This document shows, piece after piece, positions 1 through 8,922 of a DNA stretch of 64,000 nt (within the stretch, counting starts at the first letter, position 1; the number at the start of each line of letters is the position of its first letter). This DNA comes from an uncultured Corynebacterium sp. (GTDB taxonomy: Bacteria > Actinomycetota > Actinomycetes > Mycobacteriales > Mycobacteriaceae): positions 136,363-200,362 of the forward strand of contig CALUCD010000004.1 of the NCBI GenBank assembly GCA_943914465.1, read 5' to 3'. A program made the translations under genes and the position numbers. The notes under the pieces were generated by a model that saw only the letters and a list, made by a program, of their open reading frames with translations, made no database searches and was not told the DNA's origin.

Positions 1-947
1 CCCTTTACGCCGCCCACCTCCTCTACGGCATTGAGGTCACCCGGCGTGAGGATTTGCGCGGCTACCACGATGATGTGGACGTATGGGAGGTCAAAGAAGC
101 CGACGGCACCGGCATCGGACTGTTGCTCACCGATTACTCCGCCCGGGAGAGCAAACGCGGCGGAGCGTGGATGAGCTCATTTGTAGAACAGTCTCAACTA
201 CGCGGCACCAAGCCGGTCGTGGTCAACGTCATGTCGGTGAGTTCGGAACTCTTGACGATTGACGAAGTGACCACCGTCTTCCACGAGTTCGGCCACGCCC
301 TGCACGGGTTGCTGTCTAACGTGCGCTACCCCTCACTTGCTGGCACCAACGTGCCGCGAGACTGGGTTGAATTTCCCTCGCAGATCAACGAGAACTACGC
401 CTTTGCGCCTGAGATTGTGCGCAACTACGCCCGGCACGTAGACACCGGTGAGGTGATTGCAGAGGAGTTGCTTGCAGCTGTGCGCGCCTCGCGCCAGTTC
501 GGGCAGGGCTTCGCCACTGCGGAATACTTGGCTGCGGCGGCCATTGATTTGGCGTGGCATTCGCTCGAAGCCGGCCAGCCGGCTGAGGTGATAGACATTG
601 AGGCCTTCGAACAGGACGCGCTTCGCGACGTCGGCCTAGACATCGACGGCCTCGAGCCGCGCTACCGATCCTGGTGGTTCAACCACATCTTCGGCGGTGG
701 CTACGCCGCGGGCTACTACTCCTACCTGTGGGCAGAGGCGCTGGACGCGGACGGGTATGAGCTTGTGCAGGCCGAAGGCATCAACCGGGCAACCGGCCAG
801 AAATTCCGCGACGCGATTTTGTCCCGCGGCGCTACCCGTGATTACGCCCAGGCGTATGAGGCGTTTCGCGGCCGGGGCAAAGACACCCGGCCACTGCTGG
901 TGCGCCGCGGCCTCGCCGGCGCGCAGGTAGCGAGTGGGCAGGAGTAG
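1..947 (+). CDS. dcp: M3 family peptidyl-dipeptidase (Dcp-like), 5' end missing
   Basis: The reading frame is open from the left edge (first full codon at base 3) to a TAG at 945-947, so this is the C-terminal part of a longer gene. The HExxH zinc motif is visible as HEFGHALHG near base 290. The following stretch, with GTNVPRDWVEFPSQINE, is characteristic of M3 oligopeptidases of the Dcp type, which remove dipeptides from peptide C-termini in the cytoplasm. The family is about 670-700 residues, so roughly half lies outside the window. Two tiny membrane-protein genes follow within 2 bases. Family assignment is firm; the Dcp subtype is by motif resemblance. Confidence 0.9.
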   Translation, partial: LYAAHLLYGIEVTRREDLRGYHDDVDVWEVKEADGTGIGLLLTDYSARESKRGGAWMSSFVEQSQLRGTKPVVVNVMSVSSELLTIDEVTTVFHEFGHALHGLLSNVRYPSLAGTNVPRDWVEFPSQINENYAFAPEIVRNYARHVDTGEVIAEELLAAVRASRQFGQGFATAEYLAAAAIDLAWHSLEAGQPAEVIDIEAFEQDALRDVGLDIDGLEPRYRSWWFNHIFGGGYAAGYYSYLWAEALDADGYELVQAEGINRATGQKFRDAILSRGATRDYAQAYEAFRGRGKDTRPLLVRRGLAGAQVASGQE

Positions 948-949
948 CG

Positions 950-1123
950 ATGAACTGGTTGGTGGGTTTGAGTCCGTGGCTGCAGCTGCCGATTCTGCTG
1001 GTGATCACGCTGCCGCTGGCCACGGTGGCGGCGTGGGCGGGGCTGTGGCTTGTTGACCGGGTTGGTGCCAACCGCTCCAGCGTGAACATAGCCGATGGCA
1101 CTACAGTTGTGGACCATGGCTAA
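950..1123 (+). CDS. Small membrane protein, 57 aa
   Basis: This short ORF starts with ATG 2 bases after the stop of the peptidase gene and ends TAA at 1121. The protein starts MNWLVGLSPW and has one long hydrophobic segment (residues about 8-36) followed by a short polar tail ending VVDHG. Its last 8 bases overlap the next tiny gene. The tight packing after dcp suggests co-transcription. I recognise no family; a single-pass membrane micro-protein is the most that can be said. Confidence 0.6.
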   Translation: MNWLVGLSPWLQLPILLVITLPLATVAAWAGLWLVDRVGANRSSVNIADGTTVVDHG

Positions 1124-1256
1124 CCCCGAGGAGCTGCGCCGGCAAGATCAGCAGTTACCAAAACCGCAGCGCAAATACCCCCGCTCGCGCGTCACGCAGG
1201 TGATGTGGATTCTGATCGCGCTGGTGATCGGCGCGGCGATTATTGGCGGGCTGTGA
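1116..1256 (+). CDS. Small C-tail membrane protein, 46 aa
   Basis: The ATG at 1116 lies inside the end of the preceding 57-aa gene (8-base overlap) and the ORF ends TGA at 1254. The product begins MANPEELRRQDQQLPKPQRK, a basic/polar head, then has one hydrophobic segment from about residue 27 to the C-terminus, ending GAAIIGGL. It therefore looks like a tail-anchored micro-protein. It overlaps convergently by 17 bases with the minus-strand gene ending at 1240. Function unknown; the case rests on overlap, continuous reading frame and plausible topology. Confidence 0.55.
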   Translation: MANPEELRRQDQQLPKPQRKYPRSRVTQVMWILIALVIGAAIIGGL

Positions 1257-1755
1257 CCTCCCGCCGATGGCGGCCAACCGGCTCGTCCCCATACCCGGCC
1301 TCGTAGTGAGCTTTTGTCTCGAGGGTGGTCACGGTGACCGTGCCGGACAGATCACGAAACGCGGGTGAAGAACCAGTTGCCTCACCGCTCGTGTGCAGCT
1401 TGTAGGTGCCAGGGCGTGTTTCGTCGATCACCAGTTCTTGGGGGCTGGTATCAGTGTGGGCGCCGAACCAGGTGGTGGTGATGAGCACGACCGGGTCGTC
1501 GCCCACGTTATCCACGATGACCCAACCTGATTCATCCTGAATGTCAACGGTTTCGGTGGAGCGCTGCGCGCCCGGCATGCGAAAGCTGCAGCGCATTGCG
1601 CTGAGACGAATCACCACGGTTTCATCTGGATTTGGGGAGTTGAAGTCCCACTCAATCTGCGTCTCGTGACCAGCTTCCGGTTTCACCCGCAGCGCCGCGT
1701 GCAGGAGGTCGGCGGCAGCGTCCGTGTCGGCGAACAAGAAGTTGAATTGGTCCAT
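1240..1755 (-). CDS. Hypothetical protein, 171 aa
   Basis: Minus-strand ORF. I chose the ATG at 1755 (MDQFNFLF) because the complement carries a GGGGGA ribosome-binding site about 5 bases upstream; an in-frame ATG at 1770 contains that site and is less likely. The protein is acidic, without signal peptide or membrane segment, and has a beta-rich pattern (ETVVIRLSAMRC, GWVIVDNVGDDPVVLITT). PH-like or lipocalin-like folds are possible but I cannot name the family. It stands alone between the dcp group and malQ. Confidence 0.65.
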   Translation of the reverse strand: MDQFNFLFADTDAAADLLHAALRVKPEAGHETQIEWDFNSPNPDETVVIRLSAMRCSFRMPGAQRSTETVDIQDESGWVIVDNVGDDPVVLITTTWFGAHTDTSPQELVIDETRPGTYKLHTSGEATGSSPAFRDLSGTVTVTTLETKAHYEAGYGDEPVGRHRREVTARQ

Positions 1756-1885
1756 AAGTCCCCCAATCAATTCGGCGAACAGGCTATAAGCATATCGCCA
1801 TACGTTACTACGCCAATATTTTTAGCAAAGTAAACCCCGGAAGCAGGGCTGGTTAGGGGGTTGCTGGGCGGTGAAATACCTCACG

Positions 1886-4021
1886 TTATGCGAGGTGTGA
1901 TCGACGCGATGCTGCCGCCATCTGGCGAAACAGCTCCACCCCTGCGAGTTCGTCGAGAAGGATGGCGTTGCCCGCAGCGTCGCAAAGCGGGATGCACCAG
2001 TTGGGGTACTGCTCGGCGTTGGTGCCCGGCTGGTTCTGGATGCGCTCATCACCCACCATGTCCACCAGGTTGGTGCACGTCATCGCCGATGGGGTAGAGG
2101 CAATAAAACGGGTGAGCCCGACCAGGAGCTCGTCGGTGTGGCCGTATTCGCCGAGGTCGTAGTCGGTGAAGTCGATCTCAGCCAGCGCGCTTGCGGCAAA
2201 CGCTCCCTCGGCCTGAGCGCGAGCGAGCACCTGGCTGATCCAGACCGCGTCGTTTGCGTTGAGCTCATCAAGCGATTCGGCGACCAAACCCAAATCGTGG
2301 CGCAGCTGGTTATGGGCTCCCTTGAGATAGCCCGCGGTGGGTGGCAGGTCGTGGGTGCCCACCGCTGTCAGCGACAGGTTGCGGTATTGCTCAGCGGGCA
2401 GGGGCGAATTGTCCCACGGGGTGGACTCAAACCACAGCACGGTAGTGCCCAGAATGCCGTTGTCGCGCAGCACCTCTTGCACCCACGGCTCAAACGTTCC
2501 CAAGTCTTCGCCAACGACTACCGCGCCGGCGCGCTGCGCCTCAAGCACGAGGATGCCGACCATCGCGCGGTAGTCATAGTTCATGTACGCGCCGTCTGCC
2601 GGGGTATCCATCCGCGGCAGCCAGAACAGGCGAAACAGTCCAAGGATATGGTCGACCCGCACACCGCCGGAGTGGCGAAGCACGGTACGCAGCAGGTCGC
2701 GCCACGGGGCGTAGCCAGCCTGCGCAAGCGCCTGGGGGTCCCACGGCGGCTGTGACCAGTCCTGGCCTTGCTGCGAGTACTGGTCTGGCGGCGCGCCAAC
2801 AGAGGCGTCTGCAACAAGGACGTCGCGCATAGTGTGCGCGTCCGCGCCATCCGGGTGGATCCCAACAGCCAGATCGGTCATGATCCCAATCTGCATGCCC
2901 GCAGCTAGCGCCTTTTCCTGGGCGATGCGGCGCTGCTCATCGGCGATGAACTGCAGCCACATGTAGAACCGAGTGAGTTCTTCAGACCCAGCCTCCCGCG
3001 CGCACCAGGCGGCGAACTCCGCTAGGCCTTCACCCTCATCGTGGATGAACAGTTCAAAGCCGTGTGTGCGTTCCGCATCCGCCTCCGCGAGGTCGAATAA
3101 TCTGCGCAGCACAGCAAGTTTGGCGGCAAATATCGCGTCGCGCTCCAGCGGCTCGGCGCTGCGGTTCATGGCCTTCAGCGGTGTGACCAACCGCACGACC
3201 TCAGCACGGGCGGTAGCGTCGGCACACAGCTGGGCGAACTCGGGCACTGCCTCTACCGAGATGTAAATCGGATTGACAAAACGTCGTGACGTGGGCAGGT
3301 AGGGGGAATCTTCCACCGGCGGCACCGGCTGGGCTGCGTGCACGGGGTTGATCAACAGGTAATCCGCACCTTCCGCAGCCACCAGCTCTGCAAGCCGGCC
3401 GAGGTCGTCGAAATCGCCGATGCCCCACGACTGCCGCGAGCGCACGGAATACAGCTGCGCCATCACACCCCACACGGGATTGTGAATGTAGTGCTGGTTC
3501 GTCTCCAGCGCGCCCGGCACGACGATCAGCGTGCACGAGGCGGTCGTCGCACCTACACCGTCAAGGTCGAAGTCGGATTCAAGGTGAAGCTTGTGCCAGC
3601 CGATCGGCAAATCGCCTGGCACGTGAAAGGTCGCCTCGCCCCACATAGTGCCGTCCTGCGCGGTGACAGGCGGCGCCCAGTTTTCGTCCTGGTACGCGTC
3701 GCGCGAGGAGCCGTCTTCCAGCCGGATCCAGCAATGCGCCGGGTGCCCATCGTGCACGTGCACGTTGAAGTGCTGCTCCTGGCCGGCAGTCGCCACAACA
3801 CAGGGAGGCAGTGGGCGAGTAGCCAACTCCAGGCGGCGGGCTTCGAGGTGGAAGGCCAGTTCTTCGGTACCGGGATCGTCGCTCAGCGGAATGCCCAGCG
3901 CGCGCAGCAGCTTCACAAAGGACCGCTCGGGCGGGGCTGTGATCAAACCGTTTGAGGCGCGGTAGCTGGTGCCAAAGCCGTAAGATTCGGCGAGCTGGAG
4001 CAGAAGTTCCCCGTTCGTCAC
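1886..4021 (-). CDS. malQ: 4-alpha-glucanotransferase (amylomaltase, GH77)
   Basis: 711-aa protein transferring alpha-1,4-glucan segments in cytoplasmic maltose/maltodextrin metabolism. GH77 landmarks are present in order: SPYLPTSRRFVNPIYI, GIMTDLAVGIHPDGAD, the nucleophile region GGVRVDHILGLFR, the acid/base region VVGEDLGTF, and GTHDLPPTAGY. About 150 extra N-terminal residues are usual for actinobacterial MalQ. I prefer GTG 4021 (MTNGELLLQLAESYG): a CACAAT -10-like hexamer lies 8 bases upstream, and the first ten residues of the longer version (GTG 4051) do not resemble the family. Divergent from fadD. Confidence 0.93.
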   Translation of the reverse strand: MTNGELLLQLAESYGFGTSYRASNGLITAPPERSFVKLLRALGIPLSDDPGTEELAFHLEARRLELATRPLPPCVVATAGQEQHFNVHVHDGHPAHCWIRLEDGSSRDAYQDENWAPPVTAQDGTMWGEATFHVPGDLPIGWHKLHLESDFDLDGVGATTASCTLIVVPGALETNQHYIHNPVWGVMAQLYSVRSRQSWGIGDFDDLGRLAELVAAEGADYLLINPVHAAQPVPPVEDSPYLPTSRRFVNPIYISVEAVPEFAQLCADATARAEVVRLVTPLKAMNRSAEPLERDAIFAAKLAVLRRLFDLAEADAERTHGFELFIHDEGEGLAEFAAWCAREAGSEELTRFYMWLQFIADEQRRIAQEKALAAGMQIGIMTDLAVGIHPDGADAHTMRDVLVADASVGAPPDQYSQQGQDWSQPPWDPQALAQAGYAPWRDLLRTVLRHSGGVRVDHILGLFRLFWLPRMDTPADGAYMNYDYRAMVGILVLEAQRAGAVVVGEDLGTFEPWVQEVLRDNGILGTTVLWFESTPWDNSPLPAEQYRNLSLTAVGTHDLPPTAGYLKGAHNQLRHDLGLVAESLDELNANDAVWISQVLARAQAEGAFAASALAEIDFTDYDLGEYGHTDELLVGLTRFIASTPSAMTCTNLVDMVGDERIQNQPGTNAEQYPNWCIPLCDAAGNAILLDELAGVELFRQMAAASRRSHLA

Positions 4022-4029
4022 AACAGGCC

Positions 4030-4087
4030 ATTGTGCCAAAGGGCGCACCACTTCGCCCGAGCTGAGGTGAACACCTGGGGGTATGGT
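4030..4087. promoter_or_regulatory. Divergent malQ/fadD promoter region
   Basis: On the minus strand CACAAT (4030-4035) ends 8 bases before the malQ GTG at 4021. On the plus strand TATGGT (4082-4087) ends 8 bases before the fadD ATG at 4096. Both spacings put transcription starts at or next to the start codons, implying leaderless mRNAs. No -35 consensus is clear. Confidence 0.45.
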
Positions 4088-4095
4088 GGGCGATT

Positions 4096-5934
4096 ATGCC
4101 GTCTGAAATGCATACGACCGACCTCGGTTTTACGCTTGGGGCCAAGGACACGTGCCTGCGCGAACTGATCACCCTGTGTGAAACCAGCCCGCATATCGTG
4201 CTGTTTTCCCGTCCGCGCAATTATGAGTGGGTCAACGTCACAGCTGGCGAGTTCCTCAACGAGGTCTACGAGGTAGCAAAAGGCCTTGTGGCGTGCGGTG
4301 TTGAGCCGGGGGACCGCGTTGTCATCCTCTCCAGCACGCGCTACGAGTGGCAGTTGGCGGATTTCGCGATCTGGGCAGCCGGGGCGGCCTCGGTGCCGAT
4401 TTACCCCACGAGCTCACTTCACCAGATTCAGTGGATCCTCGAAGATTCCGGCGCGAAAATCGCGTTCACAGAAACTCGCGAGCACACCGAGCTGATGACC
4501 CCATTTTTGCTGCGCGAAGACGGCAAACCACGGTTTGCAGATTCCTCGTCGAAACTTGAGCGCATCTTCGAGTTCAACGCAGCCGGGGTGGAAACAATCA
4601 AGTTTGAGGGAAGAGAAGTAGACCAGCAGCTTATCGACGCCCGATGCGCTGCCCTCACCCACGACGACCTCGGCTCCATCGTGTACACCTCCGGCACCAC
4701 CGGGCGGCCAAAAGGCGTGGAACTTTCCCACGGCAACTGGGCGCATCAGTGCTTCGCGCTGATCCGAAACGAGATCGGCGAGGTCGCCGCCCCCGGCAAC
4801 CGGGTGGTGATCTTCCTGCCGCTGGCGCACGTGCTGCAGCGCGCTGTGGCGATTGCCTCAACCATTGCGGGTGTGACCCAGTCGCACTGGTCAGATACCG
4901 CGACGCTGTCGGTGGAGCTGCAGCGTTCACGTCCCAACATGGTCATGGGGGTGCCGCGGGTATTTGAAAAGGTGCGCGAGAGTGCCTACAACAAAGCCGC
5001 TGACGGTTCCGCCGTGGGCAAACGGATCTTCCTCGAGGCGGAAAAGGCCGCGATTGAATATTCCCGCGCGCTGGATACCGAAGCCGGTCCGTCACGGGTG
5101 CAAGCAGCGAAGCTGAAAGTCTATGACCGGCTGGTATACACCAAGATCAAAGACGCCATCGGCGGTTCCGTGCGCTACGGCATCACCGGCGGGTCGGCGA
5201 TGAGCACGGATCTGGGTCACTTCTTCCGCGGCATGGGCATTCCAGTCTATGAGGGCTACGGGTTGACCGAAACGTGCGCTGCGGCGTGCGTGAACAACAA
5301 GCTTGGGCAGAAGATCGGCACCGTCGGCCCGCCTGTCAACGGCTACTCCGTGCGTGTGAATGATGACGGCGAGATTGAGTTCAAAGGCCCCGGGGTGTTT
5401 CGGCGCTACTGGAACAACCCGGAGGCCACCGCGGAGGCATTCCAGGACGGGTGGTTCAACACCGGTGACCTTGGTGAGGTCGATGATGAAGGCTACGTCC
5501 GCATCACCGGGCGCAAAAAAGACCTCATTGTCACCGCTGGTGGCAAAAACGTTTCCCCAGGGCCGATGGAAGAGGTCATTCGCCAACACCCGCTGATCTC
5601 CAACGCGTTGGTGGTCGGTGACGGCAAACCCTTCATCGGCCTGCTGGTCACCCTCGACGAAGAGGAGCTCAAGCGCTGGAAGGCCAACCGCAACATCCCC
5701 GCCAACCGCAAAACCGCTGACCTGGCCCAGGACCCGGCTTTGCGGGTGGAAGTGCAAGACGCGGTCAATATGGCCAACGCCACCGTCTCGCGCGCCGAGG
5801 CAATCAAGAAATTCCGCATCCTTGACCGTGACCTTTCAGAGCACAACGACGAGATGACCCCAACCATGAAGGTCAAACGAAATGTGGTGTTCCAGCGCTT
5901 TCAGGATGACATCGACAAACTCTATCAACGCTAA
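4096..5934 (+). CDS. fadD: Long-chain fatty-acid--CoA ligase / AMP-dependent synthetase
   Basis: 612-aa ANL-superfamily enzyme that adenylates a fatty acid and transfers it to CoA. The P-loop-like A3 motif is SIVYTSGTTGRPKGVELSH, the A5 region is YEGYGLTETCA, the adenylate-binding aspartate lies in DGWFNTGDLGEVDDEGYVRITGR, and the C-terminal lysine hinge is KDLIVTAGGKNVSP. The large insert between the A3 and A5 regions and total length match long-chain (FadD15-like) enzymes. Substrate chain length cannot be read from sequence. It is transcribed divergently from malQ. Confidence 0.93.
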   Translation: MPSEMHTTDLGFTLGAKDTCLRELITLCETSPHIVLFSRPRNYEWVNVTAGEFLNEVYEVAKGLVACGVEPGDRVVILSSTRYEWQLADFAIWAAGAASVPIYPTSSLHQIQWILEDSGAKIAFTETREHTELMTPFLLREDGKPRFADSSSKLERIFEFNAAGVETIKFEGREVDQQLIDARCAALTHDDLGSIVYTSGTTGRPKGVELSHGNWAHQCFALIRNEIGEVAAPGNRVVIFLPLAHVLQRAVAIASTIAGVTQSHWSDTATLSVELQRSRPNMVMGVPRVFEKVRESAYNKAADGSAVGKRIFLEAEKAAIEYSRALDTEAGPSRVQAAKLKVYDRLVYTKIKDAIGGSVRYGITGGSAMSTDLGHFFRGMGIPVYEGYGLTETCAAACVNNKLGQKIGTVGPPVNGYSVRVNDDGEIEFKGPGVFRRYWNNPEATAEAFQDGWFNTGDLGEVDDEGYVRITGRKKDLIVTAGGKNVSPGPMEEVIRQHPLISNALVVGDGKPFIGLLVTLDEEELKRWKANRNIPANRKTADLAQDPALRVEVQDAVNMANATVSRAEAIKKFRILDRDLSEHNDEMTPTMKVKRNVVFQRFQDDIDKLYQR

Positions 5935-6025
5935 CTGTCGTCTTCCGGCGCGCCTTCAGTGCGCGCGCGAGAGTGTGCAATAGCATTGCTGACAGTTTCG
6001 TCCGTCTCTTGAGGGGGTGTCCTGC

Positions 6026-6694
6026 GTGCACAAGACCGCCGCTATGCTGCGCCATCGTGAACTCACCCAAGAGATCTACAACATCGGCGACGAGGTTGCG
6101 GAATACACCGAGCACATCGCCGAAGCCATTGCGGACTACGACGGTGAGCTCGCCGATGAATGCCTCGCCGAATTCTCCGAAATCGTCGACGATGCCCGCC
6201 AGGATGCTCGCCGCGTCGTCGGGGAACTCATCGGCCTGCGTCAGGCGCTGACCTCCGGGGTGCGCGCCGGTGTGCTCTCCGCCAGCGCCGGGCCGGAGGA
6301 GAAAGTTCCAGAGCCCGAGCTGTTGGACGCCTCCGGGCTGTACGACCTGTTTCCGCTCGAGCCGCCGTTTTCAGTGCACACCATGCAGGACGCGCTGACT
6401 GGGCGCACCGACCTCGTTGTGCAGCACCTCGGTGAGATTGTGCAGTTCACCCTCGAGCAGACCGAAATGGTCGCCCGCGAACTAGGTGCTGTGAGCCTGC
6501 CGCACCTTTACGCCCGCGTCGGCGAGCTTGTGGAGGCCGCCGTCGACGGCTGGGTGGACACCGTGTGCGAAGACCACCCTGCGTTCACCCGCACCATGCG
6601 CGGCTCCCAGCCCCCGGAGTTCCTCGTCGAGCGCGCGCGTATTGACGCGGTCGTTGCCCGCGTCGCCGCCAAGCGCAGCCGCCGCGGCGCCTAG
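6026..6694 (+). CDS. Hypothetical alpha-helical protein, 222 aa
   Basis: GTG 6026 (MHKTAAMLRHRE) is chosen because an AGGGGG ribosome-binding site sits 8 bases upstream; a GTG at 6017 overlaps that site. The protein is soluble, acidic and almost entirely helical (ELTQEIYNIGDEVAEYTEHI), ending in a basic RVAAKRSRRGA. No family recognised. It is followed after 10 bases by hemW, so the two are probably co-transcribed. Confidence 0.75.
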   Translation: MHKTAAMLRHRELTQEIYNIGDEVAEYTEHIAEAIADYDGELADECLAEFSEIVDDARQDARRVVGELIGLRQALTSGVRAGVLSASAGPEEKVPEPELLDASGLYDLFPLEPPFSVHTMQDALTGRTDLVVQHLGEIVQFTLEQTEMVARELGAVSLPHLYARVGELVEAAVDGWVDTVCEDHPAFTRTMRGSQPPEFLVERARIDAVVARVAAKRSRRGA

Positions 6695-6704
6695 AGGGGC
6701 GCCG

Positions 6705-7859
6705 ATGGCTGACCCGGTGCAGCAGCGTTCGCGGGAGGATTCCTTCGGGGTGTACATCCACGTCCCGTTTTGTGCCTCCAGATGCGGGTACTGCGACTTC
6801 AACACCTACACCCCCCGCGAGGTTGATACCTCCCACTCGCAGTACCTCACGGCGCTTCGCCAGGAGCTGGAGCTGGCCGCCCGGTCACCGCTGACCGCGG
6901 ACTTTGGGCCGGCGGATACGGTGTTCATTGGTGGCGGCACCCCGAGTGTGCTGGGCGCTGATGGGCTGAATCACATCCTGCAGTTGGTCAGAGACACGTT
7001 AGGTGTGGCACCAGGTGCGGAAGTCACCACCGAGTCCAACCCGGAATCAACCAGCAGCGCCTACTTCGAGCAGCTGGTGGTAGGCGGGTTCACCAGGGTG
7101 TCGCTTGGAATGCAGTCTGCGTCCACCCCGGTGTTGCAGGTCTTGGACCGCCGCCACACGCCTGGGCGCGCTACTGCGGCGGCTCGTGAGGCGCACGAGG
7201 CGGGGTTTGCCCACATCAACCTCGACATGATCTACGGCACGCCCACCGAGACGGATGATGATGTGCGCGCCACCCTTGAGGCGATTTTGAGCACCCCGGT
7301 GGATCATGTTTCCGCGTACTCGCTCATTGTTGAAGACGGCACCGCCATGGCCCGCAAAATCCGCCGCGGCGAGCTACCTGCGCCAGACGATGATGTTGAC
7401 GCGCGACGCTACGAGCTCATCGCTGACACCTTAGAGTCGCACGGTTTTGACTGGTATGAGGTGTCCAATTGGGCGAAACCGGGCGGTGATTGCCGCCATA
7501 ACCTGCTGTATTGGCGCGGCGGTAACTGGTGGGGTGCGGGCCCAGGCGCGCATAGCACGATCAGTGACACCCGCTTTTTCCACGTCAAACGCCCGGAGCG
7601 CTACGCTGCCATGCTCGCCGACGGCGCCCTTCCGATCGATGGCACTGAGGAACTCACCGACGACATCCGCCACGTTGAGCACGTCATGCTGGGGTTGCGT
7701 TTGCGGGAAGGGATCGAGCGAGGGGTGGTTGAAGGCGGCGTCGACAAGCATGTGCGTGCGGGCACACTCACCGCAGGTGAACGCATCGCGGTCACGAACA
7801 AGGGCCGTTTGCTTGTCGACGCCATCGTTACCGACCTGCTTACCCAATCAGACGCGTAA
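6705..7859 (+). CDS. hemW: Radical SAM heme chaperone HemW (HemN-like)
   Basis: 384-aa radical SAM protein. The cluster-binding motif CASRCGYC (CxxxCxxC) is near residues 24-31 within VYIHVPFCASRCGYCDF, followed by VFIGGGTPSVL and the glutamate region TTESNPES. The extra CxxC-type fourth cysteine typical of true HemN oxidases (CxxxCxxCxC) is absent, which favours the heme-chaperone HemW. ATG 6705 is preceded by a GAGGGG site; the upstream open frame lies inside the previous gene. Gene order hemW-hrcA-dnaJ is widespread in Gram-positives. Confidence 0.92.
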   Translation: MADPVQQRSREDSFGVYIHVPFCASRCGYCDFNTYTPREVDTSHSQYLTALRQELELAARSPLTADFGPADTVFIGGGTPSVLGADGLNHILQLVRDTLGVAPGAEVTTESNPESTSSAYFEQLVVGGFTRVSLGMQSASTPVLQVLDRRHTPGRATAAAREAHEAGFAHINLDMIYGTPTETDDDVRATLEAILSTPVDHVSAYSLIVEDGTAMARKIRRGELPAPDDDVDARRYELIADTLESHGFDWYEVSNWAKPGGDCRHNLLYWRGGNWWGAGPGAHSTISDTRFFHVKRPERYAAMLADGALPIDGTEELTDDIRHVEHVMLGLRLREGIERGVVEGGVDKHVRAGTLTAGERIAVTNKGRLLVDAIVTDLLTQSDA

Positions 7860-7862
7860 CAT
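7857..7862 (+). promoter_or_regulatory. Putative -10 element of hrcA (leaderless)
   Basis: TAACAT overlaps the hemW stop codon and ends 8 bases before the hrcA ATG at 7871. There is no ribosome-binding site and no CIRCE inverted repeat here. Confidence 0.45.
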
Positions 7863-7870
7863 TCGGTGCC

Positions 7871-8887
7871 ATGAGTGCGGCAGATGCAAGACGCAGAGCA
7901 GTGCTGCGCGCCATTGTCGCTGATTACATCGCCAGCCAGGAGCCGGTGGGGTCGAAGGCGCTAGTGGAGCGCCACGGGCTGCAGGTCAGCCCCGCAACGA
8001 TCCGAAACGACATGAGCGTGCTGGAAAGCGAAGGCTACATCGAACAAACGCACGCGAGTTCCGGGCGCATTCCCACCGAAGCCGGTTATCGCGCATTCGT
8101 GGATGCGTTAGATGACGTCAAGCCGCTCTCCGGTGCAGAACGCCGGGCGATCCTGGACTTTTTAGAGCACGGCGTGGACATGGAAGACGTGTTGCGCCGC
8201 TCCGTGCAGCTACTGGCGCAGCTGACAAACCAGGCGGCAGTGGTGCAGCTTCCGACGCTGAACGTGAGCCGAGTCAAGCACTGTGAGGTGGTGGCGTTAT
8301 CGTCTGTGCGATTGCTGCTGGTGCTGATCACCGATGCGGGGCGGGTAGATCAACGCAACGTCGAGCTGGACGGGCCAGTCACCGATGACGGTGTGCGCGC
8401 CCTGCGTGAGTTGCTCAACGAGGTGCTGGTGGGCAAGACCATGCGCGAGGCGGCAGAATCCTTAACCAGCCTGCCGCAGCGCGCCCCCCGCGAGCTGGTA
8501 GCTGCCGTGGAACGCGCCACCGCAGTGCTCATCGACACGCTGGTAGAGACCACCTCAGATCGCCTGCTCATCGCAGGTGCCGGCAACTTGAGCCTGCAAG
8601 GCACCGCAGACCTGCAGGCGGTGATCGCCGCGTTGGAGGAGCAAGTTGTGGTGCTCAAACTCCTAGCCAGTGCGCAGGAGCTTGAGCAGGTCTCCGTGCG
8701 CATTGGGCGTGAAATCGAAGATGAGGAATTATCCCGAGTAGCTATTGTTACAACTGCATATGGGGCCGGTGCGGAAGCGCTCGGCGGTCTCGGCGTCGTC
8801 GGTCCGACGCACATGGATTACCCGGCTACCATGCAAAAGGTAGCTACAGTGGCCCGGTATATCAGTCGCATCCTGCGGGGCGAGTGA
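7871..8887 (+). CDS. hrcA: Heat-inducible transcription repressor HrcA
   Basis: 338-aa repressor that binds CIRCE operators of groEL/dnaK-type genes. The N-terminal winged helix carries SQEPVGSKALVERHGLQVSPATIRNDMSVLE followed by GRIPTEAGYRAFVD, both diagnostic. The C-terminal half (VVGPTHMDYPATMQKVATVARYISRIL) is the usual HrcA dimerisation/GAF-like end. Length is typical (about 340). No CIRCE element is seen in this window, so its targets lie elsewhere. dnaJ2 follows after 35 bases. Confidence 0.97.
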   Translation: MSAADARRRAVLRAIVADYIASQEPVGSKALVERHGLQVSPATIRNDMSVLESEGYIEQTHASSGRIPTEAGYRAFVDALDDVKPLSGAERRAILDFLEHGVDMEDVLRRSVQLLAQLTNQAAVVQLPTLNVSRVKHCEVVALSSVRLLLVLITDAGRVDQRNVELDGPVTDDGVRALRELLNEVLVGKTMREAAESLTSLPQRAPRELVAAVERATAVLIDTLVETTSDRLLIAGAGNLSLQGTADLQAVIAALEEQVVVLKLLASAQELEQVSVRIGREIEDEELSRVAIVTTAYGAGAEALGGLGVVGPTHMDYPATMQKVATVARYISRILRGE

Positions 8888-8922
8888 TGTGCAAAGAGTT
8901 TCTGAAAGGTGAAAAGTAGACG

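Noticed and set aside
7840..7875. CIRCE operator at hrcA
   Set aside because: The TTAGCACTC...GAGTGCTAA inverted repeat is absent; hrcA here does not appear to be self-regulated through CIRCE.
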